Shown: positions 1-6,396 of the stretch, in pieces
How positions within the stretch are numbered: the stretch's first letter is position 1
Layout: every line of letters begins with the position of its first letter
NCBI GenBank assembly: GCA_934728205.1
Contig: CAKVEH010000011.1
Span: forward strand, 1-16,013
DNA from: an uncultured Helicobacteraceae bacterium
Lineage (GTDB): Bacteria; Campylobacterota; Campylobacteria; Campylobacterales; Helicobacteraceae
Length of the DNA: 16,013 nucleotides
Direction of reading: 5' to 3'
Program-made: the position numbers and the translations under genes
The notes under the pieces: model-generated
The model's database searches: none
The model's input: only the letters and a program-made list of their open reading frames with translations
Told to the model about the DNA's origin: nothing

Positions 1-313
1 GGGTAATGATGATGACGGGAAGTTTGGAGATTTTGTCGAGGATAAAAACGCCGTTGGTCCAATGGATTTCATTTTAAAAGAGGATTTAAAAGCTCAAATT
101 GATGATGTGCTAGAGCAGCTTAATGATAGGGAAGTGAGAGTTATTAGAATGCGTTTTGGATTACTTCCAGATGAGAGCGACCGCACGCTTGAGGAGATTG
201 GCAATGAGCTTGGTGTAACGAGAGAGCGTGTGCGGCAAATAGAATCTAGTGCGATTAAGAAGTTAAAACACCCAAAAGTCGGGCGCAAACTCAAAAATTA
301 TATGGAAGAATAA
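1..313 (+). CDS. rpoD: RNA polymerase sigma factor RpoD (sigma-70 family), C-terminal fragment
   Basis: This is the 3' end of the housekeeping sigma factor gene; its start lies outside the window. The open frame enters at base 2 and reads GNDDDGKFGDFVEDKNAVGP before the first internal Met at 62, so 62 is not a real start. The visible 103 residues cover the end of region 3 and all of region 4. The segment DRTLEEIGNELGVTRERVRQ followed by IESSAIKKLKHP is the region 4.2 helix-turn-helix, which contacts the -35 element in the sigma-70 family. The frame ends at TAA 311-313. The protein directs RNA polymerase to most promoters. It is separated from fabZ by 201 bp that contain hairpins and a promoter, so it is probably a separate transcription unit. 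Identification is secure from the near-invariant region 4. Confidence 0.97.
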   Translation, partial: GNDDDGKFGDFVEDKNAVGPMDFILKEDLKAQIDDVLEQLNDREVRVIRMRFGLLPDESDRTLEEIGNELGVTRERVRQIESSAIKKLKHPKVGRKLKNYMEE

Positions 314-317
314 GTGA

Positions 318-346
318 GCGTTTGGCACAAATGCAGTGCTAAACGC
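318..346 (+). terminator. Hairpin downstream of rpoD
   Basis: An 11-bp stem lies 5 bp after the rpoD stop: GCGTTTGGCAC (318-328) pairs with GTGCTAAACGC (336-346) through one G-U pair, around a 7-nt loop. The following bases are not T-rich, so it is not a classic intrinsic terminator. It could end or protect the rpoD transcript. The role is inferred from position and structure only. Confidence 0.45.
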
Positions 347-349
347 CTA

Positions 350-376
350 AGATTCCATAGAATCTATAGAGATTCT
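350..376. repeat. Three alternating copies of AGATTC(T)/AGAATCT forming alternative hairpins
   Basis: AGATTC (350-355), AGAATCT (359-365) and AGATTCT (370-376) lie head to head. The middle copy can pair with the left one (6 bp, loop CATA) or the right one (7 bp, loop ATAG), so the two hairpins exclude each other. A TTTT run follows at 383-386. The same 7-mer is strongly over-represented through the window. The arrangement resembles the inverted uptake-sequence pairs that serve as terminators in some naturally competent bacteria; that comparison is inference. Confidence 0.6.
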
Positions 377-430
377 CTATGATTTTACGCGGATTTTGTA
401 TTTGCAATAAAAAGTTACAAGACAAGGCAT

Positions 431-468
431 TTTTTTAGTGCGTATTTTTAGGATTTTTTTGCTAAAAT
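431..468 (+). promoter_or_regulatory. Candidate sigma-70 promoter for the fabZ-mreC operon
   Basis: An extended -10 element, TG-C-TAAAAT, has its TAAAAT hexamer at 463-468. T-rich tracts at 431-436, 445-449 and 454-460 are spaced roughly one helical turn apart upstream. Periodic AT tracts in place of a clear -35 box are typical of Campylobacter and Helicobacter housekeeping promoters. A start near 475 would give a leader of about 40 nt before fabZ. No -35 consensus is visible. Confidence 0.55.
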
Positions 469-514
469 ACCTTTTATTTAAGTCTGCAACTTTAAAACAA
501 AAGGCAAATACACA

Positions 515-967
515 ATGATGGATGTAAATAAGATTAGAGAAATCCTCCCACATCGCTATCCTATGCTGTTGGTTGATAGGGTGGTGAGCCTTATCCCAAA
601 CGAAAGTATCGAAGCATATAAAAATGTAACAATTAACGAAGAGGTCTTTTTGGGGCACTTTCCGCGACAGCCGATTTATCCGGGCGTTATGCAGATTGAG
701 GGAATGGCGCAAGCTGGGGGATTGCTTGCGTTTTGCAGTATGTTTGGCGATAATGTCGAGGAAGCAAAAACCAAAATTGTATATTTTATGACTATTGATA
801 ATGTAAAGTTTAGAATCCCCGTAGTGCCGGGCGATAGGCTCGTGTATAAACTCAGCGTGCTTAAACACAGAGGGAGCATTTGGAGCTTGAGCGCACAAGC
901 CTTTGTCGATGATAATGTCGTTTCTGAATGTGAGCTTAAAGCGATGATTGCAGATTCCACAGATTAA
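515..967 (+). CDS. fabZ: 3-hydroxyacyl-[acyl-carrier-protein] dehydratase FabZ
   Basis: FabZ removes water from 3-hydroxyacyl-ACP to give trans-2-enoyl-ACP in cytoplasmic type II fatty acid synthesis. The 150-residue length is normal for the family. The N-terminus MMDVNKIREILPHRYPMLLVD carries the LPHRYPxLLVDR signature. The hot-dog active site is HFPRQPIYPGVMQIEGMAQ, with catalytic His48 and Glu62. Start 515 is chosen because AAGG at 501-504 lies 10 nt upstream; Met at 518 is a possible alternative. lpxA begins only 9 bp after the stop. The pairing makes sense because LpxA uses 3-hydroxyacyl-ACP, the same pool that FabZ consumes, so the two compete between lipid A and phospholipid synthesis. 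The gene starts the operon and follows a candidate promoter. Confidence 0.97.
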   Translation: MMDVNKIREILPHRYPMLLVDRVVSLIPNESIEAYKNVTINEEVFLGHFPRQPIYPGVMQIEGMAQAGGLLAFCSMFGDNVEEAKTKIVYFMTIDNVKFRIPVVPGDRLVYKLSVLKHRGSIWSLSAQAFVDDNVVSECELKAMIADSTD

Positions 968-976
968 AGAGTTAGT

Positions 977-1789
977 ATGCAAGAAGCACTTATTTCCCCA
1001 AACGCCATTATAGAATCTGGAGCAAAGATTGGCAAAAATGTTGAAATTGGACATTTTTGTGTTATTGGCAAAAATGTCAAAATTGGGGATAATTGCCAAA
1101 TTGCCAATAATGTTACTATTAGCGGACATACAACGATTGGCAACAACAATAAAATTTACTCAAATGCCTGCATTGGCACACATCCGCAAGACTTAAAATA
1201 TGCTAATGAACCCACAGAGCTTGTCATTGGTGATGATAACATTATCCGTGAATGCGTTACGATGAATACAGGCACGAGTGGTGGCAGTGGAGTTACACGC
1301 GTAGGAAATAAGAATCTTTTTATGGCGTATGCGCATATCGCGCACGATTGTCAAGTGGGCGATGAGTGTATATTTGCTAATGTGGCGACTTTAGGCGGGC
1401 ATGTTAAAGTGGGGAATTATGTAAATATGGGCGGACTTACAGCCGCACATCAGTTTGTCCAAATTGGCGATGGTTGTATGCTCGCAGGTGGGTCTGTCTT
1501 GGTGCAAGATTTGCCACCATATTCTATGGCGCACGGCCACCACGCCTACATTCGTGGATTAAACAAACACCGAATGCGCAAACTTTTTAACTCTAAGGAA
1601 ATTGATGATATTTCTGCGCTTTATAAGCGGTTGTATTCTCGAACTGCGCCGTTAAAAGAGCTCGTGAAAAAAGAGCTAGATTCTAAAGAAATCACGCAAG
1701 TAATGCGATATATTTGCGAATTTATTTTGGGTGCGACTCGCGGGATTCCGTTTAAGGGTGGCAATAATCATAGTGAGGGAAGTGAGTAA
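977..1789 (+). CDS. lpxA: UDP-N-acetylglucosamine O-acyltransferase LpxA
   Basis: LpxA moves a 3-hydroxyacyl group from ACP to the 3-OH of UDP-GlcNAc, the first step of lipid A synthesis. The 270 residues match the family. Residues 1-190 are hexapeptide repeats of a left-handed beta helix (for example [20 protein letters not shown]), followed by a helical C-terminal domain from about 190. The active-site segment [14 protein letters not shown] holds catalytic His123, equivalent to E. coli His125. HQF at 158-160 and [14 protein letters not shown] are also typical. By hand alignment, Gly171 sits at the E. coli Gly173 acyl-chain ruler position; chain length cannot be predicted from this alone. 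The ribosome binding site is weak, so translation may depend on coupling to fabZ 9 bp upstream. The TAA stop overlaps the clpX ATG by one base. Confidence 0.97.
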   Translation: MQEALISPNAIIESGAKIGKNVEIGHFCVIGKNVKIGDNCQIANNVTISGHTTIGNNNKIYSNACIGTHPQDLKYANEPTELVIGDDNIIRECVTMNTGTSGGSGVTRVGNKNLFMAYAHIAHDCQVGDECIFANVATLGGHVKVGNYVNMGGLTAAHQFVQIGDGCMLAGGSVLVQDLPPYSMAHGHHAYIRGLNKHRMRKLFNSKEIDDISALYKRLYSRTAPLKELVKKELDSKEITQVMRYICEFILGATRGIPFKGGNNHSEGSE

Positions 1790-3099
1790 TGGAGAGATAT
1801 TGTAATTTTTGTGGCAAGCCAGAAACACCAAACAATCGTATCATTACGGGCAATGTGGGAGTTTCTAAAAATGTGTATATTTGTGAGAATTGTGTGCGTG
1901 CTGTGGAAATTGCGCTCAATCGAGCTCCATTGGAAAGCATTGAGGGTGAGGGTAAGGCACAATCGCCATTTGATTTGCCAACACCAAAAGAGCTTAAAGC
2001 AAAACTTGATGAGTATGTTATCGGACAAAATGATGCAAAAAAGGTCTTTAGCGTGGCGGTGTATAATCACTACAAACGCATTAGCCATCAAGATGTGGAG
2101 CAAATAAAGAATCCACAGGAAAATGAGCTAGCTCGCGGATTAGAAGAAGTTGAAATTGCGAAGTCTAATATCTTGCTTATTGGTCCCACAGGAAGTGGGA
2201 AAACGCTTATGGCGCAAACTTTAGCGCGATTTTTAAATGTGCCAATCGCAATTTGTGATGCGACAAGTCTCACAGAAGCTGGTTATGTGGGCGAAGATGT
2301 GGAAAATATTTTAACGCGTTTGTATCAAGCTGCCGATGGTGATGTGAAGCTAGCCGAGCGCGGTATTGTGTTTATTGATGAGATTGATAAAATTTCACGC
2401 CTTAGTGAAAACCGCTCTATCACGCGTGATGTGAGTGGCGAGGGCGTGCAGCAAGCATTACTAAAAATCATTGAGGGAAGTTTGGTTAATATCCCACCAA
2501 AAGGCGGGAGAAAGCACCCAAATCAAGAATTTATCCAAATTGACACGAGCCACATTCTTTTTATTTGTGGTGGAGCGTTTGATGGTTTGGGTGAAATTAT
2601 CAAACGCAGAGTAGGTGGCAATGTGCTTGGATTCAATGGTAAAAAGCGTGGTAAAAGCGATGAGAGCGAGCTACTCCATTTAGTCGAGCCAGATGATTTG
2701 GTGGGTTATGGGCTTATCCCTGAGCTCATTGGGCGATTGCATATTATCACTACGCTAAGTCCTATCGATAAAGAAGCGATGATAGAGATTCTCACTAAAC
2801 CAAAAAACGCTCTTATAAAGCAATATCAAAAACTTTTTGCAATGGATGGAGTGAAGCTGCATTTTGATTTGGGGGCGATTGAGGAGGTTGCAGAGTTGGC
2901 TATTGCGCGTAAAATTGGTGCGCGTGGGTTGCGCTCAATCATTGAAGAACACATCAATGATTTAATGTATGAATTGCCAGAATTAAGAAATTGCGAGGTA
3001 AGCATTACTAAAGATTGCATACAAGGAAATAAAAAACCACTTATCATAAAGACAGCTACGGCGAAGACGACCATTGGTAAAAAGGCGCGTAGCTCATAG
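1789..3099 (+). CDS. clpX: ATP-dependent Clp protease ATP-binding subunit ClpX
   Basis: ClpX is the hexameric AAA+ unfoldase that recognises tagged proteins and threads them into ClpP. The 436 residues are of family length. An N-terminal zinc-binding domain has Cys5, Cys8, Cys32 and Cys35. The AAA+ module has Walker A GPTGSGKT (132-139), pore loop GYVG (165-168), Walker B IVFIDEID (193-200) and the RKH pore loop (241-243). The ClpP-docking loop, IGF in E. coli, reads LGF at 280-282. [12 protein letters not shown] sensor-2 region lies near the C-terminus. The ATG overlaps the lpxA stop (TAATG), implying translational coupling. Its place among envelope genes, before mreB, matches the order I recall from H. 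pylori. No key residue is missing. Confidence 0.98.
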   Translation: MERYCNFCGKPETPNNRIITGNVGVSKNVYICENCVRAVEIALNRAPLESIEGEGKAQSPFDLPTPKELKAKLDEYVIGQNDAKKVFSVAVYNHYKRISHQDVEQIKNPQENELARGLEEVEIAKSNILLIGPTGSGKTLMAQTLARFLNVPIAICDATSLTEAGYVGEDVENILTRLYQAADGDVKLAERGIVFIDEIDKISRLSENRSITRDVSGEGVQQALLKIIEGSLVNIPPKGGRKHPNQEFIQIDTSHILFICGGAFDGLGEIIKRRVGGNVLGFNGKKRGKSDESELLHLVEPDDLVGYGLIPELIGRLHIITTLSPIDKEAMIEILTKPKNALIKQYQKLFAMDGVKLHFDLGAIEEVAELAIARKIGARGLRSIIEEHINDLMYELPELRNCEVSITKDCIQGNKKPLIIKTATAKTTIGKKARSS

Positions 3100-3134
3100 C
3101 TAAGTGGTAAGAAATCTAATACAAGGAGTTTAGA

Positions 3135-4166
3135 ATGTTTGATAAGTTTATAGGAGCACTTTCAAAGGATATTGCCATTGACTTGGGCACGGCAAATACG
3201 GTGGTTATTGTGAAAGGTGAGGGCGTTGTAATCAATGAACCATCCGTAGTCGCTGTGCAAACAGATAAAAGAGGCACAGATAGAATCCTCGCTGTGGGAT
3301 ATGAGGCAAAAGAAGTCGCAGGCAAAACGCCAGATAGGATTAAGGTTGTGCGTCCGATGAAAGATGGTGTGATTGCGGATTTTGAGATGACAGAAAAGCT
3401 GATTCGATTCTTTATTGAAAAGGCACATAAGCGAAAGTCTCTCGTGCGTCCAAGAGTTGTGGTGTGTGTGCCTTATGGTCTTACAGGTGTAGAGAAAAAG
3501 GCAGTGAGAGAATCTGTGTTTGGTGCTGGTGCTAGAGAGGTGTATTTGATTGAAGAGCCAATGGCAGCAGCTATTGGTGCTGGGTTACAGACTGATGAGG
3601 CAAAAGGAAATCTCGTCATTGATATTGGTGGCGGGACGACAGAAATTGGCGTGGTGAGTTATAGTGGTCTTGTGGTGAGTAAGAGCATCAAAGTTGCAGG
3701 AGATAAGTTTGATATGGCTATCCAAGATTATGTGCGTAAAAAATACAATCTTCTTGTCGGCGAGCGCACAGCAGAGGAGATTAAGTTAGAGATTGGTTCG
3801 GCTTCACCGCTTGAGAATCCACTTACCTATCAAGTCAATGGGCGTGATAATGTAAGCGGGTTGCTTAATACTGTTCCTTTGACTAGTGAGGATTGTAGAG
3901 AAGCGATGAAAGAGCAACTCAAAGAGATTGCTAATGCACTAAAATCCGTGCTTGAGGAGACTCCGCCAGATTTATCGGGAGATATTGTAGAGAATGGAAT
4001 CGTGCTTACAGGGGGTGGAGCACTTATACGCGGACTTGATAAGTATCTTTCTGATATTGTTAAGCTTCCTGTGTATGTCGCAGAAGAACCACTACTATGC
4101 GTAGCAAAGGGCACAGGTAGGGCTATGGAAGACCCACGATTTTTAGAAGAGCTCGCTATCGAGTAA
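3135..4166 (+). CDS. mreB: Rod shape-determining actin homologue MreB
   Basis: MreB forms membrane-bound filaments that position the elongation complex (MreC, RodA, a class B penicillin-binding protein) along the cell cylinder. The 343 residues are of normal length. The actin-fold nucleotide motifs are present: phosphate-1 IDLGTANTVV (15-24), phosphate-2 VIDIGGGTTEIGVV (161-174) and the adenosine motif VLTGGGALIRGLDKYL (290-305). EEPMAAAIGAGL (140-151) is also characteristic. The N-terminus MFDKFIGALSKD is a short hydrophobic/basic stretch suitable for membrane contact. Start 3135 is supported by AAGGAG at 3123-3128. There is a 35-bp gap after clpX and 14 bp before mreC. Confidence 0.98.
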   Translation: MFDKFIGALSKDIAIDLGTANTVVIVKGEGVVINEPSVVAVQTDKRGTDRILAVGYEAKEVAGKTPDRIKVVRPMKDGVIADFEMTEKLIRFFIEKAHKRKSLVRPRVVVCVPYGLTGVEKKAVRESVFGAGAREVYLIEEPMAAAIGAGLQTDEAKGNLVIDIGGGTTEIGVVSYSGLVVSKSIKVAGDKFDMAIQDYVRKKYNLLVGERTAEEIKLEIGSASPLENPLTYQVNGRDNVSGLLNTVPLTSEDCREAMKEQLKEIANALKSVLEETPPDLSGDIVENGIVLTGGGALIRGLDKYLSDIVKLPVYVAEEPLLCVAKGTGRAMEDPRFLEELAIE

Positions 4167-4180
4167 GATAAGAATCTTTA

Positions 4181-5071
4181 ATGCGCTATAAAGCTTTAAT
4201 TTTTGTTGTGGTATTGCTTGCTACACTGCTTGTAGCGATAGAACTTGATAAGGGGATTGAGAGCAAGGTTTTGGGTGCTGGTGATGCAGTGCGTATGTTC
4301 TTTGTCCAAAAGATTCAAGGATTCAAAGAGTGGAAAAGTAAGTATTTTGACCAAGCTGAACAAATCGTTACACTGCGCCAAAAGGTTGCAGATTATGAGA
4401 ATCTTGCATTGCAAAACCACGCTTTGATAAACGAAAATAAGCGATTAAACACTCTTTTTGGCACACAACATTTAACCAACAATCCAATATTTCATCGTGC
4501 TTTTGTGAGTGCTTTTGTGCGCTTGGGCGAATATGAGCGTGTGTGGCTAACACTTGGTTTGGACACACAACAAAGTTTCGCGGGCGATGAGGAGAGAATC
4601 GTAGGGCTAATCCACAATAACACCGCGATTGGGATTGGGAAGTTTGAAAATGGGCGTTTAATGGGACTATTAAACGGAGAAAAAAATTGCAGTTATGGTG
4701 TGTTTATTGGTGAGGATAGAGCTTTGGGAATTTTAGAGGGCAAAAGTGATGATGGCGAGCATATAAGCGTGCGTTATATCCAGCGGTGGAGGGGTATTAA
4801 AATTGGCGATGAGGTTTATACAAATGGACTTGATGAAATTTTTTTACCAAATGTGCCTGTGGGAAAGGTGATAAATATTTATGAGGATAGCGGATTTTTG
4901 CGCGCTGATGTATTGCCTTATGCGAATACGAGCAATATGGATTATATTTGGGTTGTTGATATGAGAAATAGCGTAGATGAGAGCATTGATGAAAATACAA
5001 ATGATGAATCAAGTGAAATAGAGGAGAGAAGTCAAATACAAGATTCCAAACCAAATCAAGCAGAACAATAA
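4181..5071 (+). CDS. mreC: Rod shape-determining protein MreC
   Basis: MreC is the periplasmic scaffold that links cytoplasmic MreB filaments to the wall-synthesis enzymes. The protein starts with a signal anchor (ALIFVVVLLATLLVAIEL, about 5-22). Next comes a predicted coiled coil at about 45-90 (EQIVTLRQKVADYENLALQN) used for dimerisation, and then the beta-barrel region to about residue 262, including the conserved VGKVINIYEDSGFLRADVLPYAN stretch. The last 30 or so residues are rich in Asp, Glu, Asn and Ser and look disordered. The order mreB-mreC matches the family; no mreD is seen next to them. The ribosome binding site is weak, and the 14-bp gap after mreB contains one AGAATCT copy (4171-4177). 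Sequence similarity outside the MreC core is low, as usual for this family. Confidence 0.93.
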   Translation: MRYKALIFVVVLLATLLVAIELDKGIESKVLGAGDAVRMFFVQKIQGFKEWKSKYFDQAEQIVTLRQKVADYENLALQNHALINENKRLNTLFGTQHLTNNPIFHRAFVSAFVRLGEYERVWLTLGLDTQQSFAGDEERIVGLIHNNTAIGIGKFENGRLMGLLNGEKNCSYGVFIGEDRALGILEGKSDDGEHISVRYIQRWRGIKIGDEVYTNGLDEIFLPNVPVGKVINIYEDSGFLRADVLPYANTSNMDYIWVVDMRNSVDESIDENTNDESSEIEERSQIQDSKPNQAEQ

Positions 5072-5171
5072 TACAGCAAACTATTAAAAGATAATCTAAA
5101 GTATTAAAAGAAGCCAGAGCCTCATAAACTACCCCCTTGTAATGTAAAAGAAGTGCTTATTTAGCATTAGA

Positions 5172-5248
5172 TGGTGGGCTTTGCAGGACTTGAACCTGCG
5201 ACCAATCGGTTATGAGCCGAGTGCTCTAACCAGCTGAGCTAAAAGCCC
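5172..5248 (-). tRNA. tRNA with CAT anticodon (elongator tRNA-Met, or tRNA-Ile2)
   Basis: The 77-nt minus-strand sequence folds into a full cloverleaf. The acceptor stem is GGGCTTT/AAAGCCC with discriminator A and an encoded CCA (complement of 5172-5174). The D stem is GCTC/GAGC, the anticodon loop CTCATAA, and the T stem GCAGG/CCTGC with loop TTCAAGT. The anticodon CAT is the complement of 5212-5214. The 27-43 position is a C-U mismatch. G1-C72 pairing excludes a standard initiator tRNA. CAT is shared by elongator tRNA-Met and the lysidine-modified tRNA-Ile2. The stretch TTGGTCGC and TTCAAGTCC resembles E. coli tRNA-Ile2 as I recall it, and C4-G69 agrees with that type, but U5-A68 does not. 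The 5' half overlaps the end of the rodA reading frame on the same strand. Confidence 0.93.
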
Positions 5249-6367
5249 ACTTCGACCTGGCGAGGCTGAATTATACTGAAAAATCAATCTAAAGGCAAGG
5301 GCGTTTTCTAATATCGCTAATAAGACAAGAAAAGTTGTAAAGCTTGTCCCGCCATAGCTTATCATCGGCAATGGTATGCCAACCACAGGTGCTAATCCAA
5401 CGACCATACAAATATTTACCCCAGCGTATAAGAAAAATAAAACAGCAATATACGCGCTTACCACGCGCAAAAAGTAATCTTTTATTGCATTAAAGCAAAT
5501 GTTAAGCAAATATACAATAAGCGTTGTGTATAAGGTGATTAAGCCAAGTGCGCCAAGCAACCCAAATCGCTCGACAAAATATGCAAAAATAAAATCCGTG
5601 CTCGCATAGGGTAAAAATTCTAATTGGGATTGTGTGGCAGATTCTTTATCTTTACCGACTATACCACCTGAACCAATGGCAATGAGGGCTTGCTGGACTT
5701 GATAGGGATAATTTCCGCTTACAAAGTCATCAATGCGCTTTTGATGGTAGCTTTTTAATAAACCAGAGCTAAAGGCGATTGATGAGCCAATGGGCACAAC
5801 CAAAAGTCCAATAATCCCAAGTGTAAGCCATACTTTTTTATTCACTCCTATTAAAAAGAGCACACCAAATCCAGCGAGGAACACGATTAAAGCCGTGCCT
5901 AAATCAGGCTCAAGTAAAATAACAAAAAAAGGCATTAAGATAAGCAAGGAAATAATGCTAAAATCTTTCCACCCATAGCCATCTTCTGCTGGTGGATTCT
6001 TAGAGACATACCAAGCAATGATAAGCATTAGCGCGACTTTCATAAATTCGCTAGGCTGTATAGAAAAACTTGTGAATGGAATCTCAATCCAACGCTTAGC
6101 GTGATTTTTCTCCACTCCCACATACTTCACTAAAAGAAGCAATAACAGCAAGATTACATACACAACAACGATGGAATAATTCAATTTGCGATAGGGGATA
6201 AAAAACAAAGCAAATGCTATACAAAAGCCAAACACAATGTATTTAAGCTGTTTTGAAGCAAGATTCTCATCAAGCTCGCCAACCAAGTAAAAACTCACCA
6301 GCATTAACGCGCCCACAAGTATAATGACAAAGAAATCAAAATTTGCTACAATTTTGCGAAAATCCAA
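5210..6367 (-). CDS. rodA: Rod shape-determining peptidoglycan glycosyltransferase RodA (SEDS family)
   Basis: RodA is the multi-pass inner-membrane polymerase that builds glycan strands from lipid II during elongation, working with MreB and MreC encoded just upstream on the other strand. Visible family motifs are RWIEIPFTSFSIQPSEFMKVAL, LLEPDLGTALI, the loop QALIAIGSGGIVG, TDFIF with the expected catalytic Asp (residue 258), and GIPLPMISYGGTS. About ten hydrophobic segments are present. I choose the TTG at 6365-6367 (385 residues, starting LDFRKIVANFDF) because AAGG lies 8 nt upstream. An earlier TTG at 6404-6406 overlaps a TATAAT box and has no ribosome binding site. The 3' end is odd: there is no stop before the tRNA, so the last 12 residues (GLLAQLVRALGS) are encoded by the tRNA 5' half and TAA comes from its anticodon loop. 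The usual LPExHTDF motif reads LPYASTDF. Confidence 0.92.
   Translation of the reverse strand: MDFRKIVANFDFFVIILVGALMLVSFYLVGELDENLASKQLKYIVFGFCIAFALFFIPYRKLNYSIVVVYVILLLLLLLVKYVGVEKNHAKRWIEIPFTSFSIQPSEFMKVALMLIIAWYVSKNPPAEDGYGWKDFSIISLLILMPFFVILLEPDLGTALIVFLAGFGVLFLIGVNKKVWLTLGIIGLLVVPIGSSIAFSSGLLKSYHQKRIDDFVSGNYPYQVQQALIAIGSGGIVGKDKESATQSQLEFLPYASTDFIFAYFVERFGLLGALGLITLYTTLIVYLLNICFNAIKDYFLRVVSAYIAVLFFLYAGVNICMVVGLAPVVGIPLPMISYGGTSFTTFLVLLAILENALAFRLIFQYNSASPGRSGLLAQLVRALGS
5270..5298 (-). promoter_or_regulatory. Sigma-70 promoter for the CAT-anticodon tRNA, inside the rodA 3' end
   Basis: On the minus strand, TTGCCT (complement of 5293-5298) and a perfect TATAAT (complement of 5270-5275) are separated by exactly 17 bp. 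A start near 5263 would give a leader of about 15 nt before the mature tRNA 5' end at 5248. The promoter lies within rodA codons for the C-terminal LPFRLIFQYN-type region (ALAFRLIFQYN), so the tRNA can be transcribed independently of rodA. Confidence 0.7.
6324..6352 (+). promoter_or_regulatory. Sigma-70 promoter for the rluD-like to M23-like gene run
   Basis: ATGACA (6324-6329) and TACAAT (6347-6352) are spaced by 17 bp, with TG one base before the -10 hexamer (extended -10). Each hexamer differs from consensus at one base. Transcription would start near 6359, about 38 nt before the pseudouridine synthase ATG at 6397. It lies inside the 5' coding part of the divergent rodA. Confidence 0.6.
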
Positions 6368-6396
6368 AATGCCAACCTTAAATAAAAAGTGAGAGA

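Noticed and set aside
377..1129. A 250-codon open frame on the minus strand opposite fabZ and the start of lpxA
   Set aside because: It lies antisense to two clear conserved genes, has no recognisable domain and no convincing ribosome binding site; it is a by-product of the codon use of fabZ and lpxA.
5082..5111. Direct repeat TATTAAAAGA at 5082-5091 and 5102-5111
   Set aside because: A 10-bp AT-rich repeat in an AT-rich spacer is not notable on its own.
5152..5168. Small hairpin (AGTGCT / AGCATT) between mreC and the tRNA as a bidirectional terminator
   Set aside because: The stem is 6 bp with a G-U pair on the plus strand and a mismatch on the minus strand, and there is no clear T run on the plus strand; too weak to call.
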